A stretch of 64,000 nt of DNA from Pseudooceanicola batsensis HTCC2597 (GTDB lineage: Bacteria > Pseudomonadota > Alphaproteobacteria > Rhodobacterales > Rhodobacteraceae): NCBI RefSeq assembly GCF_000152725.1, contig NZ_AAMO01000007.1:221198-285197 (forward strand), in the 5' to 3' direction. The notes beneath the pieces are model-generated. The model was not told the DNA's origin. It saw only the letters and a program-made list of their open reading frames with translations, and searched no databases. A program made the translations under genes and the position numbers. Position 1 is the stretch's first letter. Each line of letters begins with the position of its first letter. Of the stretch, positions 1-7,856 are shown piece by piece.

Positions 1-86
1 CAATGGCGCTGGCCTGCTCCCCTTGGTGTCCGCGTACTTCAGCTCGTTCTGTTTGGGTTTTGTCGTCGCATCGGTCCGGGTCTGCC

Positions 87-203
87 CTAGATGCGGGAAA
101 ATTCTATCGGCAAGTTCGGTCCGCCAGACAAGAAATCGCCACTGATCTGAAGAGTTCGTGGGTCCCACTGGAGAGAACCCCATGCCAATATACCAATCTT
201 CAT
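87..203 (-). pseudogene. Fragment of a small conserved protein beginning MKIGILAWGSL
   Basis: A 38-codon reading frame starts with an ATG and encodes a hydrophobic beta-strand start (MKIGILAWGSL) followed by LPIEFSRI, then stops. The start resembles the N-termini of gamma-glutamylcyclotransferase-like and related small conserved proteins, which are much longer, so this is probably a 5' remnant cut by a rearrangement near position 90. The sequence from 1 to 86 shows no continuation I can recognise in any frame. It lies downstream of, and on the same strand as, the ImmA gene. The family assignment is an impression from the motif only. Confidence 0.3.
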
Positions 204-324
204 TCGTCCTCGACTTTGGATATGGGTTCTCCTTTGTCTTCTAGCGCGGTCATTCACTTGTCTATGGGTGCACGTGTCCACCACTCGACTTGCAAGGAAC
301 GCTGCCTTTCCGTTGAGGTCGGTG

Positions 325-894
325 CTACGTGCGGCGGCGCGACAGCTGGTAATCCACGCCCGTCATCCGAAACCGCCACTTCAGCATTTCCGGACTGACG
401 AGATGTTCCTCGCAAGCGTTGCGATCCGACAGGCGCCGACGACGAATAGACAGAAGGGCCGGCCGGGGCAGCAGCAAGGCTCCGGCCAACCAGTCGGCTT
501 CGTCTTCTTGGTCTTGATCGAAATTACCCGGAACAAGAGAGCCGTCCTCCAGGATGCAGGCTTTTGCAAGTTCGTGACCCAGGATGATGTGCGCCAGCTC
601 GTGCATCACCACGTTGTTGCGGCGACCTTTTGAGGAGACCGGTTTATAGACGACAAGATGGGCCGCGCCTAATCTCATCGTCAGGGCGGACCACGATTGA
701 TCTGTCTCGTCGCTCAGAACCGACCTGGCGCTTTCCGATATCCCATCGACGTCATCGGTGGACCAAACGGTGACTCGAAGCTCCTCCGCCAAACGGTCGG
801 CAGACAGCGCATCGTAATCGGACAGGCCGAACTGTTTTCGAAACTCGACCGATCGCCGCTCACATTGAGATTTGAACCCTCGTCTGAATGCCAC
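325..894 (-). CDS. ImmA/IrrE-family zinc metallopeptidase
   Basis: A 189-residue cytosolic protein with the zinc-protease signature HELAH at residues 98-102 and a downstream acidic/hydrophobic helix (EDEADWLAGALLLP, about 130-143) that normally supplies the third metal ligand. ImmA/IrrE peptidases cleave or inactivate a partner XRE repressor in response to DNA damage or foreign DNA. The start is a GTG at 894, directly abutting the TAA stop of the upstream XRE gene (895-897), so the two are translationally coupled. The pair is divergent from the ubiquitin-like operon, which suggests that it controls that operon by repressor proteolysis. The family is clear; the regulatory role is inferred. Confidence 0.88.
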   Translation of the reverse strand: MAFRRGFKSQCERRSVEFRKQFGLSDYDALSADRLAEELRVTVWSTDDVDGISESARSVLSDETDQSWSALTMRLGAAHLVVYKPVSSKGRRNNVVMHELAHIILGHELAKACILEDGSLVPGNFDQDQEDEADWLAGALLLPRPALLSIRRRRLSDRNACEEHLVSPEMLKWRFRMTGVDYQLSRRRT

Positions 895-1212
895 TTAGTG
901 TCCTCGAGCCTCGACGTCTTGTTCGAATTGTCGCGAGGCCTGGGTGATGAGTTCTGCCAGTGCGAGAGCGGTCGCTTGCGGGACGGCTTTCCTGTTCTTG
1001 AATGCGATTTGAAGGTCTCCAACGCCGGTGAACTTCGAAGGCTCCTCCCCCAACCATTCGCTGAGTTTGTTGAGCGTGCCCACGTCTGGGACATGCCCTT
1101 TTTCGATCCTCGTGAGTGTGGTCGGACTGATCCCGATCTCCTTTGCGGCAGCCCTGACCCCCATGTTTCCCCGTCGCCTTAAGACTAGTGGGGCGAGTTC
1201 GTTGATATTCAT
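895..1212 (-). CDS. XRE-family helix-turn-helix repressor
   Basis: A 105-residue protein whose N-terminal half is a canonical Cro/C1-type HTH (AAAKEIGISPTTLTRIEKG, about residues 20-38). The C-terminal half is short and helical and could be the multimerisation or ImmA-recognition part. The ATG at 1212 is preceded by a strong AAGGAGG ribosome-binding site. It is the first gene of a two-gene operon with the ImmA peptidase and is divergent from DUF2188/MBL/E1/patatin. Two matching inverted repeats in the 160-bp divergent region (1224-1242 and 1286-1304) are its likely operators, giving autorepression and control of the neighbouring operon. Confidence 0.88.
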   Translation of the reverse strand: MNINELAPLVLRRRGNMGVRAAAKEIGISPTTLTRIEKGHVPDVGTLNKLSEWLGEEPSKFTGVGDLQIAFKNRKAVPQATALALAELITQASRQFEQDVEARGH

Positions 1213-1223
1213 GTGCCCTCCTT

Positions 1224-1304
1224 AGTGTTTCGTAGACTGGTACTAGTGGTGCGAAGACTGTTTACTTGGTAAGGCTTCTGGCCTATACCAGTCTGTGAAA
1301 CACT
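1224..1304. promoter_or_regulatory. Divergent promoter region with two inverted operator-like repeats
   Basis: The 19-mer AGTGTTTCGTAGACTGGTA (1224-1242) reappears in inverted orientation at 1286-1304 with only two central mismatches (GT replaced by AC). The first copy sits directly upstream of the XRE gene's ribosome-binding site and the second faces the DUF2188 operon, so each promoter has one copy. This arrangement fits binding sites for the XRE repressor encoded next door. I do not see unambiguous -35/-10 boxes. Confidence 0.6.
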
Positions 1305-1373
1305 TGAATCATGCCACAGGGCCGTGGTCAACAGTTTCGAATCGAGGCGAGCTAGGAAAATAAGGAGAATTCG

Positions 1374-1595
1374 ATGTCAAAGCGTATTCATGTGGTCCCC
1401 CACGGGGATGGTTGGGCTGCACGCCGTGAGGGCGCTACCCGGGTAGGATCCACGCACGCAACCCAGGCAGAGGCGACAGCGGCCGCACGCACCACGGCGA
1501 TCCGTGAGCGAGGCGAGGTCGTCATCCATCGGCCCAATGGCCAGATCCGTGATGCCAATTCTTATGGGAACGATCCCTATCCGCCGAAAGGCTAG
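1374..1595 (+). CDS. DUF2188 domain protein
   Basis: A 73-residue protein matching the DUF2188 family over its full length: an N-terminal IHVVPHGDGWAARREG strand pair, a QAEATAAAR helix, VVIHRPNGQIRD, and the family's usual ending SYGNDPYPPKG. AAGGAG lies 7 bases before the ATG. It is the first gene of the operon with the metallo-beta-lactamase and E2-E1-JAB genes. The function of DUF2188 is unknown. The exposed C-terminal glycine invites comparison with ubiquitin-like modifiers, but this ending is normal for DUF2188 proteins outside such operons, so it is not evidence of conjugation. Confidence 0.82.
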   Translation: MSKRIHVVPHGDGWAARREGATRVGSTHATQAEATAAARTTAIRERGEVVIHRPNGQIRDANSYGNDPYPPKG

Positions 1596-1664
1596 GCTCC
1601 AACGCGGGGCCGGAGGTCAACAACTGCCCAATCTGCTCGGGCAAGAAAATATGAGGACAGTGAA

Positions 1665-2795
1665 ATGCAGGCTCTGGTGAACTTCTTTCCGCTCGGCAAC
1701 GCCGACACCGCCCGCCTCGACCTTGCCGATGGGCGCAAGGTCCTGATCGACTTCGCCGCAATGCGTTGTGACGACGATGAGGATGACCAGCGTTGCGACT
1801 TGCCGACGACACTTCGCCGCGACTTGGATAAAGCGGGCCGCGACTACTTCGATGCGGTTTGCATCACGCACACTGACACCGATCACTGTAAGGGGTTCGG
1901 TGACTTCTTCTGGCTGGATCATGCTGCGCTCTACCAAGGCAAGGGTCGCGTAAAGATCAGGGAGCTTTGGGTCCCTGCAGCGGCAATCCTTGAAGAGAAC
2001 TTGAAGGATGATGCGCGGTTGGTCCGTGCGGAGGCACGGTACCGTTTGCGTCAGGGCAAGGGTATTCGAGTGTTCTCTCGCCCCGAACGGCTGAAGGCCT
2101 GGATGGAGGCGGAAGGGATCGACTTTGAAAGCCGCAAGCACTTGATTGTGGATGCTGGCAAACTGGTGCCTGGGTACACACTGACTGGACCAGAGAAGGT
2201 AGAGTTTTTTGTGCACTGCCCGTTCGGCTGGCGACAGGATGAAAACACTGTCGTTGATCGCAACGAGGATTCAATCGTCATGCAGGCCACCTTTGTCGAG
2301 GGCGGCCGGAAGACGAGACTGCTTCTCGCCTCAGACGTCAATTACGAGACGCTGGCTGCGATCGTCCAGGTCAGCCGGAAGCACGGCAATGAGGACAGGC
2401 TCGCTTGGGATCTGATGAAGCTGCCGCACCATTGCTCCTACAAGTCGCTCGGGCCGGAGCGTGGCTCGAACGAGACTGTCCCTGACCCCGACGTCAAGTG
2501 GCTGTTCGAGGATCAACGCCAACCCGGCAGCGACATCATCTCTCCGTCCTGGCCGATCCCCGTCAAAGGGTCGAAGGCCGACGACGACGTCCAGCCCCCG
2601 CACCGGCAGGCTGCAAACTATCACCGTCGGATCACTGTGGCGCACGACGGCGAATTCATCGTGACGATGGAGCACCCGTCGAAGAGTGACCCTAAGCCCT
2701 TCGCATACAAGATCACGGCATTTGGTTTCGCCCTTGCGCTTGCTGCGCCGATGGTTGCTGGAACCGCCGCGGCGGCGTCGCCCAGGGCTGGCTAA
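1665..2795 (+). CDS. ComEC/Rec2-type metallo-beta-lactamase-fold hydrolase
   Basis: A 376-residue protein with the metal-binding motif HTDTDH (H69, D71, D73, H74) preceded by a strand and followed by CKGF, the pattern of the ComEC/Rec2 branch of the MBL fold. Later fold elements include LLLASDV (around 220) and LPHHCSYKSL (around 250), equivalent to the second metal site. Near residue 345 the protein runs into a hydrophobic stretch (FALALAAPMVAGTAAAA), a possible membrane tail or lipid anchor, ending in glycine. The stop overlaps the ATG of the E2-E1-JAB gene (TAATG), so the two products are co-translated. MBL genes beside E1/JAB fusions are a known arrangement in bacterial ubiquitin-like operons; the substrate here is unknown. 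Confidence 0.82.
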   Translation: MQALVNFFPLGNADTARLDLADGRKVLIDFAAMRCDDDEDDQRCDLPTTLRRDLDKAGRDYFDAVCITHTDTDHCKGFGDFFWLDHAALYQGKGRVKIRELWVPAAAILEENLKDDARLVRAEARYRLRQGKGIRVFSRPERLKAWMEAEGIDFESRKHLIVDAGKLVPGYTLTGPEKVEFFVHCPFGWRQDENTVVDRNEDSIVMQATFVEGGRKTRLLLASDVNYETLAAIVQVSRKHGNEDRLAWDLMKLPHHCSYKSLGPERGSNETVPDPDVKWLFEDQRQPGSDIISPSWPIPVKGSKADDDVQPPHRQAANYHRRITVAHDGEFIVTMEHPSKSDPKPFAYKITAFGFALALAAPMVAGTAAAASPRAG

Positions 2796-5080
2796 TGGAC
2801 GTCGAAGCCTGGCTCACGGCATCCTTCGACGAAGTGATCGAGGTCGATGATCTCACCTCTTCGGCAGCGGCATCGTTTGCACGGTTTGTCGACCGGCATG
2901 CCGCCGAACTCGCTGCCATCGTCGCACTCCGTAGGGGAGGGGCCGGTGAGCTTGTAGAACTCGCGTTCAGGACCGGCAGGCCGCAGCAAAGCGTCGTGCC
3001 AATCCGGCGCACAGAACGAATTGGCGTTCGCTTCGCTGGCGGCGATTCGATGCCATTCGTCTACGTGTTGCGGAGCGATTTTCCCGACACTGCCCACCAA
3101 AACCTCACTGCCGAAGGATCACCCCGCGCGATCTGTATCGATGACCGAGGATGGGCGGAAGCGCGCCTCACATGGACACCGGCCGAGCTTGTCCAGCGTA
3201 TCCTTGCCTGGTTTCGGCGAGCTGCCGAGGGCGCATTGCATGACGCCCGGCAGCCGGTCGACCCGCTCATGTTCGGAACCGGCTACAACATCATCATGTC
3301 TCGTGCGTTGATCGATAACGCCAACACACAGGATCTCGTCGCTGTCCCTGACGACACGGGCACGCTGATGCGCGTGATCCCGCTTTCCAAGCTGGAGGGG
3401 TGCTCACTGGCTTTGCCGTTGACGGTGGCTGCATATCGAGTGCCTCCGGCGCAGATGGTGCGGCTTTCGTTCGCGCCAGGTAACCTTGGCAGCCTTGCCG
3501 ACTTGCTCACAGCACGTGGGATCGATCTATTTGCCGACCTGCGTACGCGCCTCGCTGAATGGTTGAACGACGCGCGCACCAATGCGGCGCGGATCAATTC
3601 CTGCCTGGCCGTGGTCGTCGAGATGCCGATTACCTCACCAGACGGAACAAAACAGGGCACAGATTTTCGGGCCTTCGTCACTGCTGAGAAGGTTGGTGAC
3701 ATCGCGGTCGCGCTCGGAATTGCTCACAAGGTCGAAAGCAGGGATCAGGGCGGGGCCGCCGGCTTCGTTACCGCTTTGACCGCCGGAGCTGTGGATCAGG
3801 CTGCGCTGATAGCGATGGCCGTGCTGCCGGTAGAAGTCCACGCAACCTTTGACCGAGACCTTGCGACCCGGCTTGCGGGCCGCGCCATCCCGGATGCACG
3901 CAAGGCCGTGATCGTCGGAGGGGGCGCGATCGGTGCCCATGTCGCCCCTTGTCTTACCCGGGAGGGGCGTTTCCGCTGGACCGTGATAGACGATGACGTC
4001 CTGCTTCCACACAACCTTGCTCGCCATGTCGGCTTCGGTGGCGACGTCACCAGGCGCAAATCTGAATTGCTCGCCGGGGCGTTGGCGAGCATTCTTGACG
4101 ATGAAGATTCTGTGGCTACAGCGATAACCGCCCAGGTTGGGGTTGAAGGGCAGCAAAATGACGACGTTAATGCTGCGCTCGATGGCGCCGACATTATCGT
4201 GGATGCATCCGCTTCTTTGCTGGCGGAGCGATTCCTCTCTGACCATAATTCCAAGGCTCGGCGGTTCAGCATCTTTTTTAGCCCGGCGGGGGATGCCGCC
4301 GTTCTGCTGGCCGAACCGATAGATCGCAGCGTCACGCTACGCGATCTGGAAGCGCAGTATCTGAGGCATGTCGTCCGGGAGGAGGCTCTCTCGGGTCATC
4401 TGGAAACCCCGGTGCGGACATTCGCCTATACCGGAGCCTGCCGTGCCATCACAAACCTGATCCCGGAGTCGCGTGTCATGGCCCTAAGTGGGCTGGTTGC
4501 GGAAGGTCTGGGACGGGCCGCCGACACTGATGAAGGAATCATCCGGATCTGGTCGCTTGGTACGGAGGGCCAAGTCAGGAGCTTCTCCTATCCTGCGGAG
4601 GATGTGCGTCGTTTCGATGTCGATGGCTGGCAGGTCTCACTCGACGCCGGTCTCCGCTCGCGCATCGCGGCCATGCGCGATGAATGCCTGCCGGACGAGA
4701 CGGGAGGTATCCTGCTCGGGGTCGTCGACATTCCTGCTCGGAAAATACACCTTGCCGATGCCGCCAAAGCACCTGCTGACAGCATCGGATCGCCAACCGG
4801 CTTCGTTCGCGGCACCGATGGCGTCCAACAGATGATCGACCGATCTATGGCGGAGACACAGGGACAGCTGCGTTACGTCGGTGAGTGGCATTCACATCCG
4901 CAACTGGTCGGGGTGATGCCGAGCGTTACCGACCTGTCCCAGATCAATTGGCTCGCCACCATATTTGACATGGATACCTTGCCCGGCCTGATGTTGATTG
5001 CTGGGGAGGCCGAACTCGCTGTCGTGTTTATGCGCCATAGCGAAGCTTCTTCTCCGCTAGCCGAAAGGACGGTTCGATGA
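2795..5080 (+). CDS. E2-E1-JAB triple-domain protein of a bacterial ubiquitin-like system
   Basis: A 761-residue fusion. Residues about 75-150 resemble the E2-like domain of bacterial E1/E2 proteins: a cysteine in AICIDDRGW (C114), then a WTPAELVQRILAWF helix. A middle region of about 200 residues is unassigned. Residues about 370-570 are a ThiF/E1 adenylation domain with the nucleotide loop GGGAIG (375-380), the acidic pair IDDD and HNLARH. The C-terminus is a JAB/JAMM isopeptidase domain: an ETGGILLG strand near 628 and EWHSHP (697-702) followed by S710 and D713, completing the zinc site. The protein therefore combines activation, transfer and removal steps. ATGA overlap couples it to the patatin gene. 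No dedicated ubiquitin-like gene is apparent nearby. Confidence 0.85.
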   Translation: MDVEAWLTASFDEVIEVDDLTSSAAASFARFVDRHAAELAAIVALRRGGAGELVELAFRTGRPQQSVVPIRRTERIGVRFAGGDSMPFVYVLRSDFPDTAHQNLTAEGSPRAICIDDRGWAEARLTWTPAELVQRILAWFRRAAEGALHDARQPVDPLMFGTGYNIIMSRALIDNANTQDLVAVPDDTGTLMRVIPLSKLEGCSLALPLTVAAYRVPPAQMVRLSFAPGNLGSLADLLTARGIDLFADLRTRLAEWLNDARTNAARINSCLAVVVEMPITSPDGTKQGTDFRAFVTAEKVGDIAVALGIAHKVESRDQGGAAGFVTALTAGAVDQAALIAMAVLPVEVHATFDRDLATRLAGRAIPDARKAVIVGGGAIGAHVAPCLTREGRFRWTVIDDDVLLPHNLARHVGFGGDVTRRKSELLAGALASILDDEDSVATAITAQVGVEGQQNDDVNAALDGADIIVDASASLLAERFLSDHNSKARRFSIFFSPAGDAAVLLAEPIDRSVTLRDLEAQYLRHVVREEALSGHLETPVRTFAYTGACRAITNLIPESRVMALSGLVAEGLGRAADTDEGIIRIWSLGTEGQVRSFSYPAEDVRRFDVDGWQVSLDAGLRSRIAAMRDECLPDETGGILLGVVDIPARKIHLADAAKAPADSIGSPTGFVRGTDGVQQMIDRSMAETQGQLRYVGEWHSHPQLVGVMPSVTDLSQINWLATIFDMDTLPGLMLIAGEAELAVVFMRHSEASSPLAERTVR

Positions 5081-6270
5081 GTAAGCCCGTCATCGGCCTC
5101 TCGCTCTCAGGCGGTGGATCCCGTGCCATCGCCTTCCACCTAGGCTGTCTGCGCGCCTTGCATGATCTGGGAATTCTTGACGAAGTTCGGGTCATCTCCA
5201 CCGTGTCGGGGGGAAGCGTCATTGGCGCACTTTATGCGGCCAATGAAAAACCGTTTCCGGTCTTCGAGACGAAGGTGCGTTCGTTGCTTTCCTCCGGCTT
5301 GGTGCGTCCGGCCTTGCGCAAGGTGTTCACGACCACCGAAGGCCTGCGCGCGGTCTACTGTGCTACCCTTCTTGGGGTGATCAACCTCGCAATCTTGGCG
5401 ATCGCGACCGGACCGCGCCTCCTCTCGCGGCTACTGCCACCGACAGCGCGCAAACGCTGGAGCTTCGACAAGTTACGCGCACCGCTGCCGCGTTTCGCGA
5501 GCAGGACGACGATCCTACGTAGAGCTTTGGACGAAGATGTCTTTCACGGACTGAAGTTGCGAGAATTGCCCGCGACGCGCCCACTTCTGATTATTAATGC
5601 TGCAGATTTGCGCACAGGGTCGGCGTTCTATTTTTCGCGAGAGAAGTCCGGGTCGTGGCGTCTTGGGGAACTTGCCGGTTCACAGACGACTCTAGCGCAC
5701 GCAGTCATGGCCTCCGCGGCATATCCGCTATTTCTGCCGGCGCTTGATGAACGTCTCGCTTTCAACAATCCGGACGGATCGCGGCGCGAGGAGCACGTCA
5801 CCCTGACCGACGGCGGGGCATACGACAATTTGGGCCTTGCGCCGCTTTGGCCTGATCGGGACTCTTCGGTAAGCCTGAACGTTTCTGGCGTGGACACGAT
5901 CATCTGCTGCCGCGCGGGTTACGGTTTGCGATTTGATCCGCCCAGCCAATTTTTCATGGCGCGGCTTACAAGCACGTTCACTTGCATCTTTGATAGGGCT
6001 CAGAACGCGGCAGTGAAGCGTCTGTTCGATTTAAAGTCCTCTGGACAGATCAAGGGGTTTGCCATGCCCTTCCTTGGGCAGGATGACTCCCGCCTCGCCT
6101 TTCCGCCATCGGATCTTGTATCACGAGAAGACGCACATGGATATCCTACCGACTTCTCTGCGATGCCAGACGAGTGGATCGAGAAACTCAGCAAGCGTGG
6201 CGAACAGTTGACATACGCTTTGATTGCCGAGCACATGCCCGATCTAGTGCGAGAATTGCAGCAGAGCTAA
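5077..6270 (+). CDS. Patatin-like phospholipase, candidate effector
   Basis: A 397-residue patatin-family acyl hydrolase. The oxyanion loop SGGGSRA is at residues 11-17, the nucleophile elbow TVSGGS gives Ser44, and the catalytic aspartate lies in the DGGAYDNLG motif near residue 245, so the Ser-Asp dyad is intact. A hydrophobic stretch near residues 95-120 (YCATLLGVINLAILAIATG) could contact membrane. It is last in the operon, and its ATG overlaps the E2-E1-JAB stop (ATGA). In CBASS, patatins (CapV) are activated effectors that degrade the inner membrane; a comparable effector role here is inferred from context. No CD-NTase is present, so this is not CBASS. Confidence 0.88.
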   Translation: MSKPVIGLSLSGGGSRAIAFHLGCLRALHDLGILDEVRVISTVSGGSVIGALYAANEKPFPVFETKVRSLLSSGLVRPALRKVFTTTEGLRAVYCATLLGVINLAILAIATGPRLLSRLLPPTARKRWSFDKLRAPLPRFASRTTILRRALDEDVFHGLKLRELPATRPLLIINAADLRTGSAFYFSREKSGSWRLGELAGSQTTLAHAVMASAAYPLFLPALDERLAFNNPDGSRREEHVTLTDGGAYDNLGLAPLWPDRDSSVSLNVSGVDTIICCRAGYGLRFDPPSQFFMARLTSTFTCIFDRAQNAAVKRLFDLKSSGQIKGFAMPFLGQDDSRLAFPPSDLVSREDAHGYPTDFSAMPDEWIEKLSKRGEQLTYALIAEHMPDLVRELQQS

Positions 6271-6458
6271 TGCTGTTTCTAGAATGGTCTCGATAGTTGC
6301 CCCTTGTCGGTCATGACCATTTTTGCAAATCGCCTACCTGCCGGTCTTTATGAGGGGGTAAGGCGCTGTAGAACCGCGAGACCAATCTTTGTGTAGGTGT
6401 GAAGACAAACCTGGAACCAAACCGGCTTCCAGTCGCTGAAGGCGTTAGGCCTATAAAG

Positions 6459-6545
6459 TGGTGCGGACAGCGGGGACTCGAACCCGCACGCTCGATCGAG
6501 CAGGAGATTTTAAGTCTCCGGTGTCTACCATTCCACCATGTCCGC
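6459..6545 (-). tRNA. tRNA-Leu (anticodon TAA)
   Basis: An 87-nt cloverleaf on the minus strand. Acceptor GCGGACA pairs with TGTCCGC, then A and an encoded CCA. The anticodon stem GGAGA/TCTCC encloses CTTAAAA (anticodon TAA), and the long variable arm (CTCG/CGAG stem) is diagnostic of class II Leu. The T-arm stem is perfect (GCGGG/CCCGC) but its loop reads TTCGAGTC, eight instead of seven bases, so the gene may be divergent or a pseudo-tRNA. It reads UUA, a rare codon in GC-rich genomes. It lies one base downstream of the CAT tRNA and is probably co-transcribed with it. Confidence 0.85.
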
Positions 6546-6546
6546 G

Positions 6547-6622
6547 TGGTGCCTCGGGCAGGATTCGAACCTGCGACCTAACCGTTATGAGCGGTCAGCT
6601 CTAACCGCTGAGCTACCGAGGC
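6547..6622 (-). tRNA. tRNA with CAT anticodon (Ile2 or Met)
   Basis: A 76-nt cloverleaf. Acceptor GCCTCGG pairs with CCGAGGC, followed by A and an encoded CCA. D-arm GCTCAGCGGTTAGAGC; anticodon stem ACCGC and ACGGT region around CTCATAA (anticodon CAT); T-arm GCAGG TTCGAAT CCTGC. The anticodon could be elongator Met or the lysidine-modified tRNA-Ile that reads AUA. The downstream GGTCGCAGG context resembles Ile(CAT) more than elongator Met, but I cannot settle it by eye. It is transcribed toward the tRNA-Leu gene with a one-base gap. Confidence 0.85.
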
Positions 6623-6750
6623 ACATGGGGATCACTAAATGAGCGAATTCGGTGTCTTGCTCAAGGGTCTTAGGGTCAGCTTGGCGCGATTTCGGGGCTT
6701 CCGCTGGACGGGTGCCGAAGGACATTTCGTGTCAGTGATATGAAAAAGTA

Positions 6751-6762
6751 AAAGCAAGCTTT
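6751..6762. repeat. Intergenic palindrome, copy 1 (AAAGC-NN-GCTTT)
   Basis: AAAGCAAGCTTT is followed by a GGG-rich leader with an 8-bp stem (GGCAGGGT 6800-6807 / ACCCTGCC 6817-6824) before the ArdC gene. The same short palindrome recurs at 7857-7868 and 16116-16127, each time directly after a GAAAGGA/GAAAAAG tract and upstream of a gene of this block. Confidence 0.5.
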
Positions 6763-6893
6763 GGGTTTTGCCGGATCCAGAGTCACGGAGTGGGGGTCTG
6801 GCAGGGTTCTGGACGGACCCTGCCGTCCCCTCCAAGGGTGTTTCCCTGACGGTACCTCCGGGTCTGCACACTTACCAGACATCGGAGATCATC

Positions 6894-7817
6894 ATGGCCA
6901 AATCCAGCAAGCCAAAGTTCGACGCCGCGGCGTCGATCACCATCGAACTCATCAAGATCATCGACCGGGGCGTGCTGCCCTGGCGCAAGCCCTGGACGGT
7001 CGGCGGCAGTTCCTTGCCGCTGAGGCAGAACGGCGAACCCTATCAGGGCGTCAATAACTTCCTGTTGACCATGCGCACCATGATGGCCGGATACACCTCG
7101 CCCTACTGGATGACGTTGAGGCAGGCAAACGAGCTCGATGCGAAAGTCATCAAGGGCTCGAAATCGTCGGTGGTCGTCTATTACGGAACGGCCGAGCGCG
7201 AACAGGCCGAAAGCGCCCACGGCGGGGAGGCGGAAACCGAAGACCCCAAAACCATCCCCTTCATGAAATCCTATCGCGTCTTTAACGCCGATCAGATTGA
7301 GGGGTTGGACCCTCGCTTCCATCCCGCTGCGGCCGAACCGGAAGTTCATCCCGAACGCGTACCGATCCCGCATATGCAGAGCTTCTTCGAGGCAATCTGT
7401 GCCAATGTCAGCTTCTCTGGTCGGGAAGCATGTTATGTTCCGAACCTCGACAAGATTTACATGCCCCCGATCGAGCTCTTCGAGAACCCGCGGAATTTCT
7501 ACGCCGTCTGGGGTCACGAGCTGGGTCACTGGACGAAACCGCGCCATCGGCTGAACCGAAGTTACGGTGATGCCAGGTTTGGCAACACGGCCTATGCACG
7601 GGAAGAAATCGTGGCGGAACTCTGCACGGTATTTTTGGGTCAGAAGCTGGGGTTTTCCGCGCATACGCTGGAGCTGAACGCGGCCTATCTCGACAACTGG
7701 GTCCGCGTACTCCGCTCGGACAAGCGGGCGATCTTCAAACATGCGGCGGACGCGCAGCGTGCCTGTGACTATCTCGTCGCGGCCTCGGAGGCGGGGCAGG
7801 GGGAACAGGCCGCTTGA
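6894..7817 (+). CDS. ardC: ArdC-family antirestriction protein (ssDNA-binding zincin)
   Basis: A 307-residue protein: an N-terminal ssDNA-binding domain of the ArdC type (ITIELIKIIDRGVLPWRKPW, residues about 14-33; a YQGVNNFLL segment follows) and a C-terminal zincin-like metallopeptidase domain with HELGH (from residue 208). ArdC proteins protect incoming single-stranded plasmid DNA from restriction during conjugation. I start at the ATG at 6894 (GGAGA nearby) rather than at an upstream in-frame codon at 6768, because the upstream stretch reads through the hairpin leader and lacks protein-like composition. It is first in the ArdC-DUF3768-ParB-helicase block. Confidence 0.88.
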   Translation: MAKSSKPKFDAAASITIELIKIIDRGVLPWRKPWTVGGSSLPLRQNGEPYQGVNNFLLTMRTMMAGYTSPYWMTLRQANELDAKVIKGSKSSVVVYYGTAEREQAESAHGGEAETEDPKTIPFMKSYRVFNADQIEGLDPRFHPAAAEPEVHPERVPIPHMQSFFEAICANVSFSGREACYVPNLDKIYMPPIELFENPRNFYAVWGHELGHWTKPRHRLNRSYGDARFGNTAYAREEIVAELCTVFLGQKLGFSAHTLELNAAYLDNWVRVLRSDKRAIFKHAADAQRACDYLVAASEAGQGEQAA

Positions 7818-7856
7818 GGCCGGGGCTGTCCGGGCTGGTAGGGCGTGGTGAAAGGA

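Noticed and set aside
1374..6270. CBASS type II assignment for the E2-E1-JAB and patatin genes
   Set aside because: No CD-NTase (cyclic oligonucleotide synthase) gene is present, and E2, E1 and JAB are one chain here instead of Cap2 plus Cap3. The MBL and DUF2188 partners point to a different ubiquitin-like class.
6459..6622. tRNA genes as an attachment site of an integrative element
   Set aside because: No integrase gene and no repeat of a tRNA 3' end was seen elsewhere in the window; both tRNAs appear complete, so the idea has no support here.
6768..6893. N-terminal extension of the ArdC gene to 6768
   Set aside because: The added 42 codons run through a hairpin leader and are Pro/Gly/Ser-rich; the ATG at 6894 begins the conserved ArdC domain and has a better upstream context.
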